NCBI RefSeq assembly: GCF_001426865.1
Contig: NZ_LMFO01000012.1
Coordinates: 311,086 to 375,085 of the forward strand
DNA from: Paenibacillus sp. Root52
GTDB taxonomy: Bacteria > Bacillota > Bacilli > Paenibacillales > Paenibacillaceae
Length of the DNA stretch: 64,000 nucleotides
Direction of reading: 5' to 3'
Shown: positions 8,580-17,298 of the stretch, in pieces
How the letters are laid out: every line of letters begins with the position of its first letter
Numbering within the stretch: position 1 is the first letter of the stretch
Made by a program: the position numbers and the translations under genes
Notes under the pieces: model-generated
What the model saw: the letters and a program-made list of their open reading frames with translations, nothing else
Told to the model about the DNA's origin: nothing
Databases searched by the model: none

Positions 8580-9989
8580 ATGACTAAACAACAGATCGGC
8601 GTAATCGGACTGGCTGTCATGGGCAAGAATTTGGCCCTTAACATTGAAAGCAGAGGTTTCACGGTGTCGGTATATAACCGTTCCCGAGAGAAAACAGAGG
8701 ATCTTCTGAAAGAAGCCGAGGGTAAAAATTTGACAGGTACGTTCTCGATTGAAGAATTCGTAGCATCCCTGGAATCCCCGCGCAAAATTTTGATCATGGT
8801 TCAAGCAGGTAAAGCGACAGACGCAACCATTGAACAATTGCTACCTCATTTGGATGAAGGCGACATCATCATTGATGGAGGAAATGCATACTTCCCTGAT
8901 ACCCAACGTCGCAGCAAAGAGCTGGAAGACAAAGGTATTCGTTTCATCGGTACAGGCGTATCTGGTGGTGAAGAGGGCGCATTGAAAGGTCCTTCCATTA
9001 TGCCAGGTGGACAAGAGAGTGCTTACAAATTAGTAGAGCCGATTCTGACAGCAATTTCAGCTAAAGTCGGCGATGATCCTTGTTGTACATATATCGGACC
9101 AGATGGCGCAGGACACTATGTCAAAATGGTTCACAATGGTATCGAATATGGTGATATGCAATTGATTGGCGAAGCATACCACCTGCTCAAATCCGTACTT
9201 AACGTTTCCGTAGAAGAGTTGCATGAAATCTTCACAGAATGGAATCAAGGTGAGCTGGATAGCTACCTGATCGAAATTACAGCAGACATCTTCTCCAAAT
9301 ACGATCCAGAAACCGGCAAACCAATGGTAGACGTGATCTTGGATGCAGCTGGACAAAAAGGAACAGGTAAATGGACAAGCCAAAGTGCGCTTGATCTCGG
9401 CGTACCACTGTCCATGATTACCGAATCCGTATTCTCCCGTTTCTTGTCTGCGATGAAAGACGAGCGCGTAGCAGCAAGCAAAATTCTGAATGGTCCTGCG
9501 ACAGAAGCGTTCTCTGGCGACAAAAAAGCATTCATTGAGAACGTGCGTAAGGCACTGTTCGCAAGTAAAATCGTATCCTATGCTCAAGGCTTCGCTCAGA
9601 TGCGTGCTGCATCCGATGAGTACGGCTGGGATCTGAAATACGGCAACATCGCTATGATCTTCCGTGGTGGTTGCATCATCCGTTCACAGTTCTTGCAAAA
9701 CATCAAAGAAGCATATGATAAAGATGCAGCGCTCAAAAACCTGCTCTTAGATCCATACTTCCAAAACATCGTTGAATCTTACCAAGGCGCATGGCGTGAA
9801 GTCGTAGCAGCAGCTGTACAACAAGGAATCCCAGTTCCTGGCTTCTCCAGCGCACTGTCCTACTACGATAGCTACCGTACAGAGCGTTTGCCTGCAAACC
9901 TGTTGCAAGCACAACGTGACTACTTCGGTGCGCACACGTTCAAACGTTTGGACAAAGAAGGCAGCTTCCACCACAACTGGATGGAGTAG
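8580..9989 (+). CDS. gnd: 6-phosphogluconate dehydrogenase, decarboxylating
   Basis: This 469-residue enzyme oxidises 6-phosphogluconate to ribulose 5-phosphate and CO2, making NADPH in the oxidative pentose phosphate pathway. The N-terminal Rossmann motif is [15 protein letters not shown], with NRSREK after the second strand as in NADP-specific enzymes. The substrate site shows [20 protein letters not shown], then the catalytic Lys in [16 protein letters not shown]. The C-terminus has the family FGAHTFKR segment. Two in-frame ATGs exist; the second (8580), which gives the usual [10 protein letters not shown] start, lies five bases after GGATGGGAG. The gene is monocistronic, with its own promoter and terminator. 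Confidence 0.97.
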   Translation: MTKQQIGVIGLAVMGKNLALNIESRGFTVSVYNRSREKTEDLLKEAEGKNLTGTFSIEEFVASLESPRKILIMVQAGKATDATIEQLLPHLDEGDIIIDGGNAYFPDTQRRSKELEDKGIRFIGTGVSGGEEGALKGPSIMPGGQESAYKLVEPILTAISAKVGDDPCCTYIGPDGAGHYVKMVHNGIEYGDMQLIGEAYHLLKSVLNVSVEELHEIFTEWNQGELDSYLIEITADIFSKYDPETGKPMVDVILDAAGQKGTGKWTSQSALDLGVPLSMITESVFSRFLSAMKDERVAASKILNGPATEAFSGDKKAFIENVRKALFASKIVSYAQGFAQMRAASDEYGWDLKYGNIAMIFRGGCIIRSQFLQNIKEAYDKDAALKNLLLDPYFQNIVESYQGAWREVVAAAVQQGIPVPGFSSALSYYDSYRTERLPANLLQAQRDYFGAHTFKRLDKEGSFHHNWME

Positions 9990-10017
9990 TTTTAGAGCGG
10001 AAATGACCTCTGACCCA

Positions 10018-10058
10018 GAGACCCACAATTTCGGCAATGCCGAGTTGTGGGTCTTTTT
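10018..10058 (+). terminator. Rho-independent terminator of gnd
   Basis: GACCCACAA pairs with TTGTGGGTC, with an inner CGGCA/GCCG stem, followed by TTTTTT. Confidence 0.9.
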
Positions 10059-10190
10059 TATTTCATACAGAAGGTCATAGATGGCTCTCACCTCTGCCGT
10101 CGGCGCTCTAGCCTTCCCCAGTTAGCAGGCCTGTGTTATGATAGGACAAAAGTGCTCAAGAAATGCTTGAAATGCGAATTCAAAATGATG

Positions 10191-10231
10191 TTTCGTCATC
10201 CAAAGCGAACTTTTTGAATAACCTCTTGAAA
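10191..10231 (+). repeat. Decayed end of the palindrome-ended repeat, in the aroK leader
   Basis: This stretch matches the right end of the full repeat at 57903-58076: TTTCGTCATCCAAAGCGAAC followed by TTTTTGAATAACCTCT, against CTTCGTAATCAAAAGCGGAC followed by TTTTTGAACAACCTCT. The remaining bases up to the preceding terminator could hold more degraded element, but I cannot align them. Confidence 0.6.
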
Positions 10232-10247
10232 TAAAGGAGTGTACCTT

Positions 10248-10757
10248 TTGAGCAAGGCTAACAATATTATACTCATCGGTATGATGGGAACCGGCAAATC
10301 AACAGTTGCAGATCTGCTTGCACGCGAACTAGGCTATCGACTGGTTGATGTGGACGCCGCAGTGGAAAAAGAGGAAGGTTGCACCATCCCTGAATTGTTC
10401 ACAGGCAAAGGTGAGACTTACTTCCGGGATGCAGAGAGTCGGGTGCTGTGCTCTGTACTAGAGAAGAAGGCGCAGGTCATTGCAACTGGAGGCGGTGTTG
10501 TACTGCGTGCTGACAACTGTGATGTGATGTCCAAGAATGGCTGGGTCGTTGCGCTGACTGCAGATCCCGCAGTGATTGTAGAGCGTGTGAGTGGTTGTGA
10601 CAATCGTCCATTACTGGCAGGCAATGCGGAGGAACGGATTCAGACGATTATGGAGGAACGCAAAGACGCATATCGGTTTGCACATTACACGGTGGATACC
10701 ACGTCGTTATCCGCGGCAGAAGTGACTCGTTTAATTTTAGCGCATTACCGCGTCTAA
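10248..10757 (+). CDS. aroK: Shikimate kinase
   Basis: This 169-residue P-loop kinase phosphorylates shikimate at the 3-OH in the chorismate pathway. The Walker A is GMMGTGKST, followed by the DVD motif (LVDVDAAVE), the FRDAESRVL segment, and the GGGVVLR shikimate-binding loop. The lid region carries RPLL. The start is the TTG at 10248, eight bases after AAAGGAG. The GTG at 10239 overlaps that site. It lies upstream of aroA (EPSP synthase), with an oppositely oriented rhodanese gene between them, so the two aro genes are close but not one operon. Confidence 0.95.
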   Translation: MSKANNIILIGMMGTGKSTVADLLARELGYRLVDVDAAVEKEEGCTIPELFTGKGETYFRDAESRVLCSVLEKKAQVIATGGGVVLRADNCDVMSKNGWVVALTADPAVIVERVSGCDNRPLLAGNAEERIQTIMEERKDAYRFAHYTVDTTSLSAAEVTRLILAHYRV

Positions 10758-10807
10758 GCCTGTAATCGTTGTGTGTTTTCGATAGAGGTGTGAGAAGTGA
10801 AGGTGAA

Positions 10808-10834
10808 AGAAAAAAACGAGCCGATCGGCTCGTT
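10808..10834 (-). terminator. Rho-independent terminator of the rhodanese gene
   Basis: A perfect palindrome (AACGAGCCGATCGGCTCGTT) is followed on the minus strand by seven T residues. It begins four bases past the stop codon. Confidence 0.85.
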
Positions 10835-10837
10835 CAA

Positions 10838-11143
10838 TTAGTCTTCCTGTTGCCATTGCAGCATGCCGCCAACCATGTTGGTGCAGCCTTCGTAGCCGAG
10901 TTGTTGTAGATATTCAGCAGCACGCTCGCTGCGATAACCACTGCGACAGATGAGGACAATCTCACCAGACTTCTCAATTTCAGACAATCTGTCTGGAATT
11001 TGTCCAAGGGGGATGTGCTTCGCTCCCTCAATCATGCCTTGTGCGACTTCTTCGTCCTCGCGGACGTCTATCATCTGCAACTTCTCGCCAGCTTGTAAAC
11101 GGCGGCGTAGCTCAGACGTTTCAATTTCAGCAATTTGCGTCAT
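10838..11143 (-). CDS. Single-domain rhodanese-like protein
   Basis: This 101-residue protein is one rhodanese domain: QMIDVREDEE, GAKHIPLGQIP, then the active-site loop starting at Cys66 (CRSGYRS) and a C-terminal VGGMLQWQ. Members of this PspE/GlpE/YqhL-like group carry sulfane sulfur as a Cys persulfide; the physiological acceptor here is unknown. The loop has the six-residue length used by sulfurtransferases rather than phosphatases. The ATG follows AGAGGATC. It is transcribed divergently from aroA, with a GATACCC repeat in the intergenic region. Confidence 0.9.
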   Translation of the reverse strand: MTQIAEIETSELRRRLQAGEKLQMIDVREDEEVAQGMIEGAKHIPLGQIPDRLSEIEKSGEIVLICRSGYRSERAAEYLQQLGYEGCTNMVGGMLQWQQED

Positions 11144-11280
11144 TTTCAGATCCTCTTTTCTGTATCGACTTTACGCTTATAATGATACCCAAGCGATGCA
11201 GGGAATGTCAATTTAGGCAAGATACCCTTGGGTATGATTCTAGTGTTTAATTAATTTGAATAATGAAGGAGAATTCATTC

Positions 11281-12576
11281 ATGGACGTTATCGTAACACC
11301 TACTCCCTCCCTGAAAGGGGAAATTGGAGCCTTGTCCTCCAAAAACTACACAACACGTTATTTGCTAGCTGCTGCATTGGCAGAAGGTACAAGCACTATC
11401 CATTTCCCTGCGCATAGTGAAGATAGTGACGCGATGCGTAGATGTATTCGTGATCTAGGTGCAGTTCTGGAAGAAGACGATAGCAAAATCGTAATCCAAG
11501 GTTTCGGTAGTCGCCCAAGCGATGTACGTGAACTAAATGTAGGTAATGCAGGTGCTGTTTTACGTTTTCTGATGGGTGTAACGGCATTATGTCCTGAGGT
11601 TACTTTTGTTAATACGTATCCAGATTCCCTCGGCAAGCGGCCACATGATGATCTGATCGATGCCTTGGGACAACTTGGTGTGGAGGTTCAGCATGAACAA
11701 GGACGTCTACCTATTACAATCAAAGGTGGCAAGCCCAAAGGTGGACATATCCGCGTGTCCGGTTCTGTGAGCTCCCAATATCTCAGTGCATTACTATTTG
11801 TGACACCTATGCTAGCAGAAGACAGCACGATTGAAGTGCTGAATGACCTGAAATCCAAGGTCGTGATCGGACAAACGCTGGAGGTATTGGAGCAAGCAGG
11901 AATCGTTATCCATGCAAGCGATGATTATATGTCCTTCCGTGTACCTGGCGGCCAGTCATACCAACCACAGACGTATACCGTTCAAGGAGACTACCCAGGT
12001 TCAGCAGCAGTTCTCGCAGCGGCAGCGGTGACACAATCGGATGTGAAAATCTTGCGTTTGATGGAACAGAGCAAACAAGGGGAACGTGCTATCGTGGATG
12101 TGCTGCGAATGATGGAAGTGCCTCTGACGCATGAGAACAATGTTGTACACGTGCAAGGTAACGGAAAATTAAAGGCAATTGAATTCGACGGAGATGCTGC
12201 AACAGATGCTGTTCTGGCCATGGTAGCAGCGGCTGTATTTGCGGAAGGAACCTCACGGTTTTATAATGTAGAGAACCTACGCTATAAGGAATGTGACCGA
12301 ATTACGGATTACTTGAATGAGCTCCGTAAGGCGGGGGCTAACGTTGAAGAGCGTCAGGCTGAGATCATCGTGCATGGACGTCCAGAAGGCGTCGAAGGTG
12401 GCGTTGAGATTAATGCTCATTATGATCATCGGGTCATCATGGCTCTAACCGTTGTTGGACTTCGTGCCAAGCAACCGCTCCGCATTCGGGATGCACACCA
12501 TGTAGCCAAGTCTTATCCACAATACTTTGATCACTTGCAGGCGCTTGGTGCCTCTGTACAATGGGTAAAAGAGTAA
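11281..12576 (+). CDS. aroA: 3-phosphoshikimate 1-carboxyvinyltransferase (EPSP synthase), divergent
   Basis: This 431-residue enzyme transfers enolpyruvyl from PEP to shikimate 3-phosphate. Conserved residues are Lys21 in the first loop, Arg95 of the PEP loop, the Asp in ATDAVLA, YKECDRI, DHRVIMAL and the Lys in AKSYP. Two PEP-site loops are unusual: the first reads SSKNYTTRYL where most enzymes have GSKSXSNRAL, and the second is GNAGAVLRF where GNAGTAMRP is common. It is therefore neither a textbook class I nor class II enzyme. The ATG at 11281 lies nine bases after AAGGAG. The next gene is separated by a decayed repeat. Confidence 0.95.
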   Translation: MDVIVTPTPSLKGEIGALSSKNYTTRYLLAAALAEGTSTIHFPAHSEDSDAMRRCIRDLGAVLEEDDSKIVIQGFGSRPSDVRELNVGNAGAVLRFLMGVTALCPEVTFVNTYPDSLGKRPHDDLIDALGQLGVEVQHEQGRLPITIKGGKPKGGHIRVSGSVSSQYLSALLFVTPMLAEDSTIEVLNDLKSKVVIGQTLEVLEQAGIVIHASDDYMSFRVPGGQSYQPQTYTVQGDYPGSAAVLAAAAVTQSDVKILRLMEQSKQGERAIVDVLRMMEVPLTHENNVVHVQGNGKLKAIEFDGDAATDAVLAMVAAAVFAEGTSRFYNVENLRYKECDRITDYLNELRKAGANVEERQAEIIVHGRPEGVEGGVEINAHYDHRVIMALTVVGLRAKQPLRIRDAHHVAKSYPQYFDHLQALGASVQWVKE

Positions 12577-12592
12577 ATAACACTCACGTTAA

Positions 12593-12669
12593 GAGGTAGT
12601 TCCAAAAGTCCGCTTGTGAGTACGAAACATGCCTGGCGGTATGATCAGCATCGAAGTTGGAAATCAGCT
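12593..12669 (-). repeat. Half-copy of the palindrome-ended repeat, inserted after aroA
   Basis: Read on the plus strand, this segment follows the reverse complement of the full repeat at 57903-58076 with scattered changes: GAGGTAGTTCCAAAAGTCCG against GAGGTTGTTCAAAAAGTCCG, then CATGCCTGGCGG, then CATCGAAGTTGGAAATCAGC against CGTCGAAGATGGGATTCAGC. The match then stops. It is apparently the right half only, in inverted orientation relative to the full copy. Confidence 0.7.
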
Positions 12670-12703
12670 GATATCTTTAAGCAGAAAAGGATGGTGCTTG
12701 AAC

Positions 12704-13138
12704 ATGGAATTTAACAACCCTACTCGTGAAGAAATTGGACAAATTTTGCGTAATGCAGGCAACATCGCAGTGGTTGGTTTATCAGACAAATCGGATCGCA
12801 CATCCTACATGGTTGCTGAAGCTATGCAGAGCAGAGGATATCGCATCATTCCTGTGAATCCGCAGGTGCAAGGTGAGATTCTTGGAGAAACGGTGTACGC
12901 CACGCTCGCAGATATTCCAGAGCCAGTAGATATCGTTAATGTGTTTCGTCGCGAAGAGTATTGTGCTGATGTAGCACGAGAGGCTGCGGCGATCAAAGCT
13001 AACGTATTGTGGCTGCAACTGGGCATCCATAATGATGAAGCAGTGCAGATTGCGGCTGAGAACGGTCTGACGGCTGTTACGAATCGTTGTATCAAGGTCG
13101 AAGATTCCATCGTTCTGCGCGGTGCTGGACGCGACTAA
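12704..13138 (+). CDS. CoA-binding domain protein (YccU-like)
   Basis: This 144-residue protein is a single CoA-binding Rossmann-like domain: NIAVVGLSDKSDRTSYMVAE, YRIIPVNPQ, VDIVNVFRR, then LWLQLGIHNDEAV and the closing NRCIKVE. Related proteins bind CoA or similar nucleotides; the reaction, if any, is unknown. The ATG at 12704 is preferred because it starts where family similarity starts. Upstream in-frame codons from 12629 come from the decayed repeat element, not from the protein. An in-frame TTG at 12698 is an alternative. A terminator follows 94 bases past the stop. Confidence 0.88.
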   Translation: MEFNNPTREEIGQILRNAGNIAVVGLSDKSDRTSYMVAEAMQSRGYRIIPVNPQVQGEILGETVYATLADIPEPVDIVNVFRREEYCADVAREAAAIKANVLWLQLGIHNDEAVQIAAENGLTAVTNRCIKVEDSIVLRGAGRD

Positions 13139-13231
13139 GTGCTATTTCCGTCGTTTTGTGGCGGTCTTGGTATTGTGTTATGCCAGGTGTTAGGAAAGTC
13201 CATTCTATAGGATCAGGCTATGCACGTAGAG

Positions 13232-13276
13232 AATCCCGTTAACGGAGAATAAGTTAACGGGATATTTCTTTTTTTA
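13232..13276 (+). terminator. Rho-independent terminator
   Basis: ATCCCGTTAAC pairs perfectly with GTTAACGGGAT around a nine-base loop, followed by a T-rich tract. It ends the CoA-binding gene. Confidence 0.88.
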
Positions 13277-13351
13277 TAGCATAACTGCATTAGGTTGATC
13301 GGAATATAACACCAGTGGCTTAGATGAGCATCTTGTCTTTCTAGAGACTAT

Positions 13352-13397
13352 ATAACGTTTTGTTATTGTTATGGCCACATCAACATGTGGTCTTTTT
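13352..13397 (+). promoter_or_regulatory. Leader hairpin of the PTS operon, possible attenuator
   Basis: GGCCACAT (13373-13380) pairs with ATGTGGTC (13385-13392) and is followed by five T residues, 105 bases before the nagE-like start, so it could terminate leader transcription. The sequence just upstream (AACGTTTTGTTATTGTTATGG) resembles the TTGTTACTG part of ribonucleic antiterminator sites bound by GlcT/LicT-type regulators. The match is partial and no such regulator gene is in the window. The remaining intergenic bases from 13277 to 13501 show no gene. Confidence 0.4.
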
Positions 13398-13501
13398 GGT
13401 ATGTGATTGCGGAGTCTAATTAACTTTCCAACAGGTTGCTGTTTTGCTTTGACAAAACGTTTCTTAAAGCTTACCATCAAGGATAGAAAGGAGAGGTCGC
13501 C

Positions 13502-15382
13502 ATGAATTGGCTCGGATCCTTGCAGCAGCTCGGAAGAGCGGTAATGCTGCCTACAATGGTCCTGCCCGCCGCCGCAATATTGCTTAGTGTTGGCAGTTTA
13601 CCCTGGGACGCCTGGGGCATAAAAGTTGTTGGTGAAGTGTCTACCGTGGCTGGACACGGTATTTTTTATTTTTTGCCCTATTTATTTGCGGTCGGTGTAG
13701 CGCTGGGACTCTCCAACCAGGCCGGACAAGCGGGACTCGCTGCACTGGCTGGTATCGTCATATATGATCAGGTGACTCGTAATTTCGGTGATGGCACCGT
13801 TCAGCCTGCTTCCTTAATCGGAATTATACTCGGCGCACTGGCTGGGGTAATGCATAATCGGTTTAAAAGCATTAAGCTGCCAGAGATTTTGCAATTTTTT
13901 GGCGGTTCAAGGTTCGTTTTGCTCATCGTTGGGCTCTGCTCGGCGTTGTTCTCCTGCTTTATGTTATGGATCGCTCCAATACTACAGCATGGATTGAATG
14001 CGGTTGCCACATGGGAATACAGTCTCGGTGGCTTTGGATTGTTCATCTATGGCGTGCTCTACAGGGTATTGGTTGCTTTTGGCTTACATCATCTGCTGAA
14101 CAATGTATTCTGGTTTCAATTGGGAACGTTCGAAACGCCTGACGGAAACATTGTACAGGGGGATTTGCCCCGTTTCTTTGCAGGTGATCCATCGGCAGGT
14201 TTCTTCATGGCCGGGTTGTTCCCAATCATGATGTTCGCTATTCCAGCCATTGCTTTTGCCATTATTCAGGAAGCTCGGGAAGACTTGAAGCCGAAGATTA
14301 AGAAAACATTTCTTACTTCAGCATTAGTCTGCTTCCTGACAGGAGTATCTGAGCAAATTGAGTTTGCCTTTTTATTTGCAGCTCCTTATCTGTTTATTGT
14401 GCATGCGGTTATGTCTGGTGTTGCGATGTGGATTAGTTATTGGCTTGATATACGCCACGGGTTCTCGTACTCGGCAGGTATAATTGATTACATACTCAAT
14501 TTCCATCTATCAGAGAATGCTTGGAAGCTTATCCCGATTGGCATACTATATGGGCTAGTTTATTACTTCTTATTCCGCTGGGCGATTCGTACATTTAAGA
14601 TTCCTACACCAGGACGTGAAGAAGGTTCGATGTTAGAGGATTGGGTAGGCAATATTCCTTATCAGGCACCTTTGATTTTGGAAGCATTGGGTGGCAAGAG
14701 TAACATTGTGCAGGTGGAGGCGTGTATCACACGTCTGCGTCTGACGGTGCACGATGATCGCCTGATTGATACAGGGGCGATGAAGAGCATGGGCTCGGCT
14801 GGGTTAATTAAGCTCGGTGGAGGCAATGTGCAGGTGGTATTCGGTACCTATTCCGAATTGATCCGTGAGGAGATTGCGAAGCTACTGGAACGAGATCTGC
14901 CACAAGTGCTGTTCTGTGCGCCCGTACAAGGGAAAATGCTGCCGATCGAAGAGGTGCCGGATCAGATATTCGCAGCCAAGCTTGTCGGGGATGGGGTAGC
15001 CTTTGTCCCAGAGCGGGGAGAGCTGGTTTCTCCTGTCTTCGGTACAATTATGCACCTATATCCAACGATGCATGCGTTAGGCATTTCCACCCGAGAAGGG
15101 CTAGAGGTTCTGCTCCATATCGGGATTGATACTTCACAATTGAAAGGTCATTTTGAAGCTTTTGTTCAGGAAGGCGATACGGTTGAGCCAGGACAATTGC
15201 TGATTAAATTCGATCTTGCGGTTCTTCGGGAACAAGCAGCATCATTGACAACGCCGATGGTAATTACCAATCCGGATCGTGTCAAATCATGGAGTTTTGC
15301 TCCATTCAAGCAAGTCAAGAAAGGTCAGGCATCCGTTATGTCCGTGGTGCTCTATGACAGGAACGTTGGAGGGGTAGAATGA
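13502..15382 (+). CDS. nagE: PTS EIICBA of the glucose/N-acetylglucosamine family, NagE-like
   Basis: This 626-residue fused permease has the order IIC-IIB-IIA as in E. coli NagE. IIC (residues 1-375) has about ten membrane segments, GLHHLLNNVFWFQLG, GDLPRFFAGD and the SEQIEF signature. IIB follows with phospho-Cys408 in ACITRLRLTV. IIA ends the protein with phospho-His539 in LLHIGIDTSQL. It should import and phosphorylate GlcNAc or glucose; similarity to NagE around HGFSYSAG and TPGRE favours GlcNAc, but specificity is not proven. The start follows AAAGGAGAGG. Its stop overlaps the ptsI start by four bases. Confidence 0.92.
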   Translation: MNWLGSLQQLGRAVMLPTMVLPAAAILLSVGSLPWDAWGIKVVGEVSTVAGHGIFYFLPYLFAVGVALGLSNQAGQAGLAALAGIVIYDQVTRNFGDGTVQPASLIGIILGALAGVMHNRFKSIKLPEILQFFGGSRFVLLIVGLCSALFSCFMLWIAPILQHGLNAVATWEYSLGGFGLFIYGVLYRVLVAFGLHHLLNNVFWFQLGTFETPDGNIVQGDLPRFFAGDPSAGFFMAGLFPIMMFAIPAIAFAIIQEAREDLKPKIKKTFLTSALVCFLTGVSEQIEFAFLFAAPYLFIVHAVMSGVAMWISYWLDIRHGFSYSAGIIDYILNFHLSENAWKLIPIGILYGLVYYFLFRWAIRTFKIPTPGREEGSMLEDWVGNIPYQAPLILEALGGKSNIVQVEACITRLRLTVHDDRLIDTGAMKSMGSAGLIKLGGGNVQVVFGTYSELIREEIAKLLERDLPQVLFCAPVQGKMLPIEEVPDQIFAAKLVGDGVAFVPERGELVSPVFGTIMHLYPTMHALGISTREGLEVLLHIGIDTSQLKGHFEAFVQEGDTVEPGQLLIKFDLAVLREQAASLTTPMVITNPDRVKSWSFAPFKQVKKGQASVMSVVLYDRNVGGVE

Positions 15383-17139
15383 AGATACAAGGCATCAACG
15401 GCGCTGCAGGCATAGCCATCGGCAAAGCATTTGTCCTGCCCAGTTGGGAATGGGATCTGCCGGATCAGAAGATGGATTCGGTGGATCTCGCCCAGGAATT
15501 CGAACGGCTGTATGAGGGCATCCGGACTTCACGGGATGAGATAGAGTACATCAAGAATGAATTCAAGGAAGTTGTGGGTCCAGAAGAGTCAAGCATCTTT
15601 GATGCTCATCTAGCGATTTTGGAAGACCCTGTGTTTATGAACGAAATTCGAGGCATTATTGAACGGCAATATAAGGCTGCCGAAGTGGCGGTAAAAGAAG
15701 CGATTGACCACTTTGTAACGATGTTTGACTTGTTGGATGATGAGTACATGAAGGAGCGGGCGATCGACATCAAGGATGTCGGCAATCGATTATTAAAGCA
15801 TCTATTGGGTGCACCAGAGATTACCCTTCCTTCAGATACTCAGCCATATATCCTTGTAGCAAAGGAGCTGTCGCCTTCACAACTGGCGCATCTCAATCCT
15901 ACGCATGTGCTTGGCATCGTTACTCTAATTGGTGGCAAAACATCTCATTCCGCTATTATGGCTCGTGCCCTGGGTATACCTCTCGTTTCCGGTCTGGAGG
16001 CGAGTCTTGGCATGCCAGTTGAGACAGGTGATATGCTTGTAGTAGATGGGGACAACGGACTTGTATTTACTGAGCCGGATCGCAAAACGATTGAGCGTTA
16101 CACGATGATTCGTAGCAAACAGCTTCAGAAAAAGGAACAATTGCAGGTGCTTGCTACAGTTGATGCCGTGACCAAAGACGGCTCAGTACTTCATCTAGCA
16201 TCCAATATCAGTTCTGTGAAGGAATTGGATCTCGCTCTGAAGCATGGGGCGAAGGGGGTAGGGTTGTTCCGTACGGAGTTCCTTTATATGGATCGTGCTA
16301 CGTTCCCTGGTGAGCAGGAACAGTATGAGGTATACAGATTGGTCGCTGAAAAAACTGCTGGTCAGTCTGTCGTCATTCGTACACTGGATATTGGCGGAGA
16401 TAAGCAGCTTGATTATTTCGAGCTACCTGAAGAGGATAATCCGTTTCTTGGATACCGGGCCATCCGCATCAGCTTGGATCGTAAGGATCTATTCAAAACA
16501 CAGCTTACGGCAATTCTGCGCGCAAGTGCTGCAGGGAATGTGAAAATAATGTACCCTATGATTTCGTCAGTTGAAGAACTACAACAGGCGAATGAAATCT
16601 TGCGTGAAGCTATGGCCGATCTGGATGAGCGTAAATTGCCATATGATCCACATATCCAAGTGGGTATTATGATTGAAGTGCCTGCAGCGGTGATGATTGC
16701 AGACTTATTGGCAGAGGAAGCGGATTTCTTCAGCATCGGTACGAATGATCTTGTTCAATACGTCTTGGCTGTCGATCGGATGAACGAACAGATCGCTCAT
16801 ATGTATCATCCATATCATCCAGCTGTGTTGCGTATGCTGAGAGCAACGGTAGAAGCAGCCCACACTGCTGGGATTGAGATTAGTGTATGTGGAGAGATGG
16901 CAGGGGACGAGCGTTCGATTCCACTATGGCTTGAGCTAGGCATACGCAATCTAAGTATGTCTCCTCAATCACTTTTGCGTGTGAAGCATAGAGTGTTGAA
17001 CACAACTGCAGCAGCGGCCAAAGAAATAGCACACGAGTGCTTCACGTTGCGAACAAGCCTGGATATCGAACAACGTCTACAGACGTTTAATGACGGAGCA
17101 GGCAGTCCGGATGAACAGAGTGGCTCGAATGCCTCTTAA
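15379..17139 (+). CDS. ptsI: PTS enzyme I (phosphoenolpyruvate-protein phosphotransferase)
   Basis: This 586-residue enzyme takes phosphate from PEP and passes it to HPr. The phospho-His is residue 190 in GGKTSHSAIMARALG. The C-terminal PEP domain shows the FFSIGTNDLVQYVLAVDR signature and catalytic Cys504 in VCGEMAGD. The length is normal, apart from a polar tail after residue 565. It overlaps the EIICBA gene by four bases (ATGA) and is translationally coupled to it. Bacilli usually have ptsH directly before ptsI; here no HPr gene lies between or after, so HPr must come from elsewhere. Confidence 0.96.
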   Translation: MKIQGINGAAGIAIGKAFVLPSWEWDLPDQKMDSVDLAQEFERLYEGIRTSRDEIEYIKNEFKEVVGPEESSIFDAHLAILEDPVFMNEIRGIIERQYKAAEVAVKEAIDHFVTMFDLLDDEYMKERAIDIKDVGNRLLKHLLGAPEITLPSDTQPYILVAKELSPSQLAHLNPTHVLGIVTLIGGKTSHSAIMARALGIPLVSGLEASLGMPVETGDMLVVDGDNGLVFTEPDRKTIERYTMIRSKQLQKKEQLQVLATVDAVTKDGSVLHLASNISSVKELDLALKHGAKGVGLFRTEFLYMDRATFPGEQEQYEVYRLVAEKTAGQSVVIRTLDIGGDKQLDYFELPEEDNPFLGYRAIRISLDRKDLFKTQLTAILRASAAGNVKIMYPMISSVEELQQANEILREAMADLDERKLPYDPHIQVGIMIEVPAAVMIADLLAEEADFFSIGTNDLVQYVLAVDRMNEQIAHMYHPYHPAVLRMLRATVEAAHTAGIEISVCGEMAGDERSIPLWLELGIRNLSMSPQSLLRVKHRVLNTTAAAAKEIAHECFTLRTSLDIEQRLQTFNDGAGSPDEQSGSNAS

Positions 17140-17252
17140 TGATCTGAATGTAGTAAAAATATCTTAAATGGTCTTAACTAATAGGTTAAACATCAATCAA
17201 TCCTCACGTATTCTGTTAAGTGGATTGATGAGAAGAGTTCCACCTAAACCAT

Positions 17253-17286
17253 GAACCCCCCACGCGACAGAGCGAGGGGGTTTTTG
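17253..17286 (+). terminator. Rho-independent terminator of the nagE-ptsI operon
   Basis: AACCCCC pairs with GGGGGTT, with an inner GCG/CGC, followed by TTTTT. Confidence 0.85.
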
Positions 17287-17298
17287 GTGATTCAGTGT

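Noticed and set aside
8424..8837. Minus-strand open frame across the gnd promoter and start
   Set aside because: Most of it is antisense to gnd. The part in the intergenic region is not related to the nearby suppressor-of-fused remnant.
9057..9587. Long open frame antisense to gnd
   Set aside because: It is the mirror of a strongly conserved enzyme gene and has no binding site or family similarity.
12629..12703. Longer N-terminus for the CoA-binding protein
   Set aside because: These codons come from the decayed repeat element and family similarity begins at 12704.
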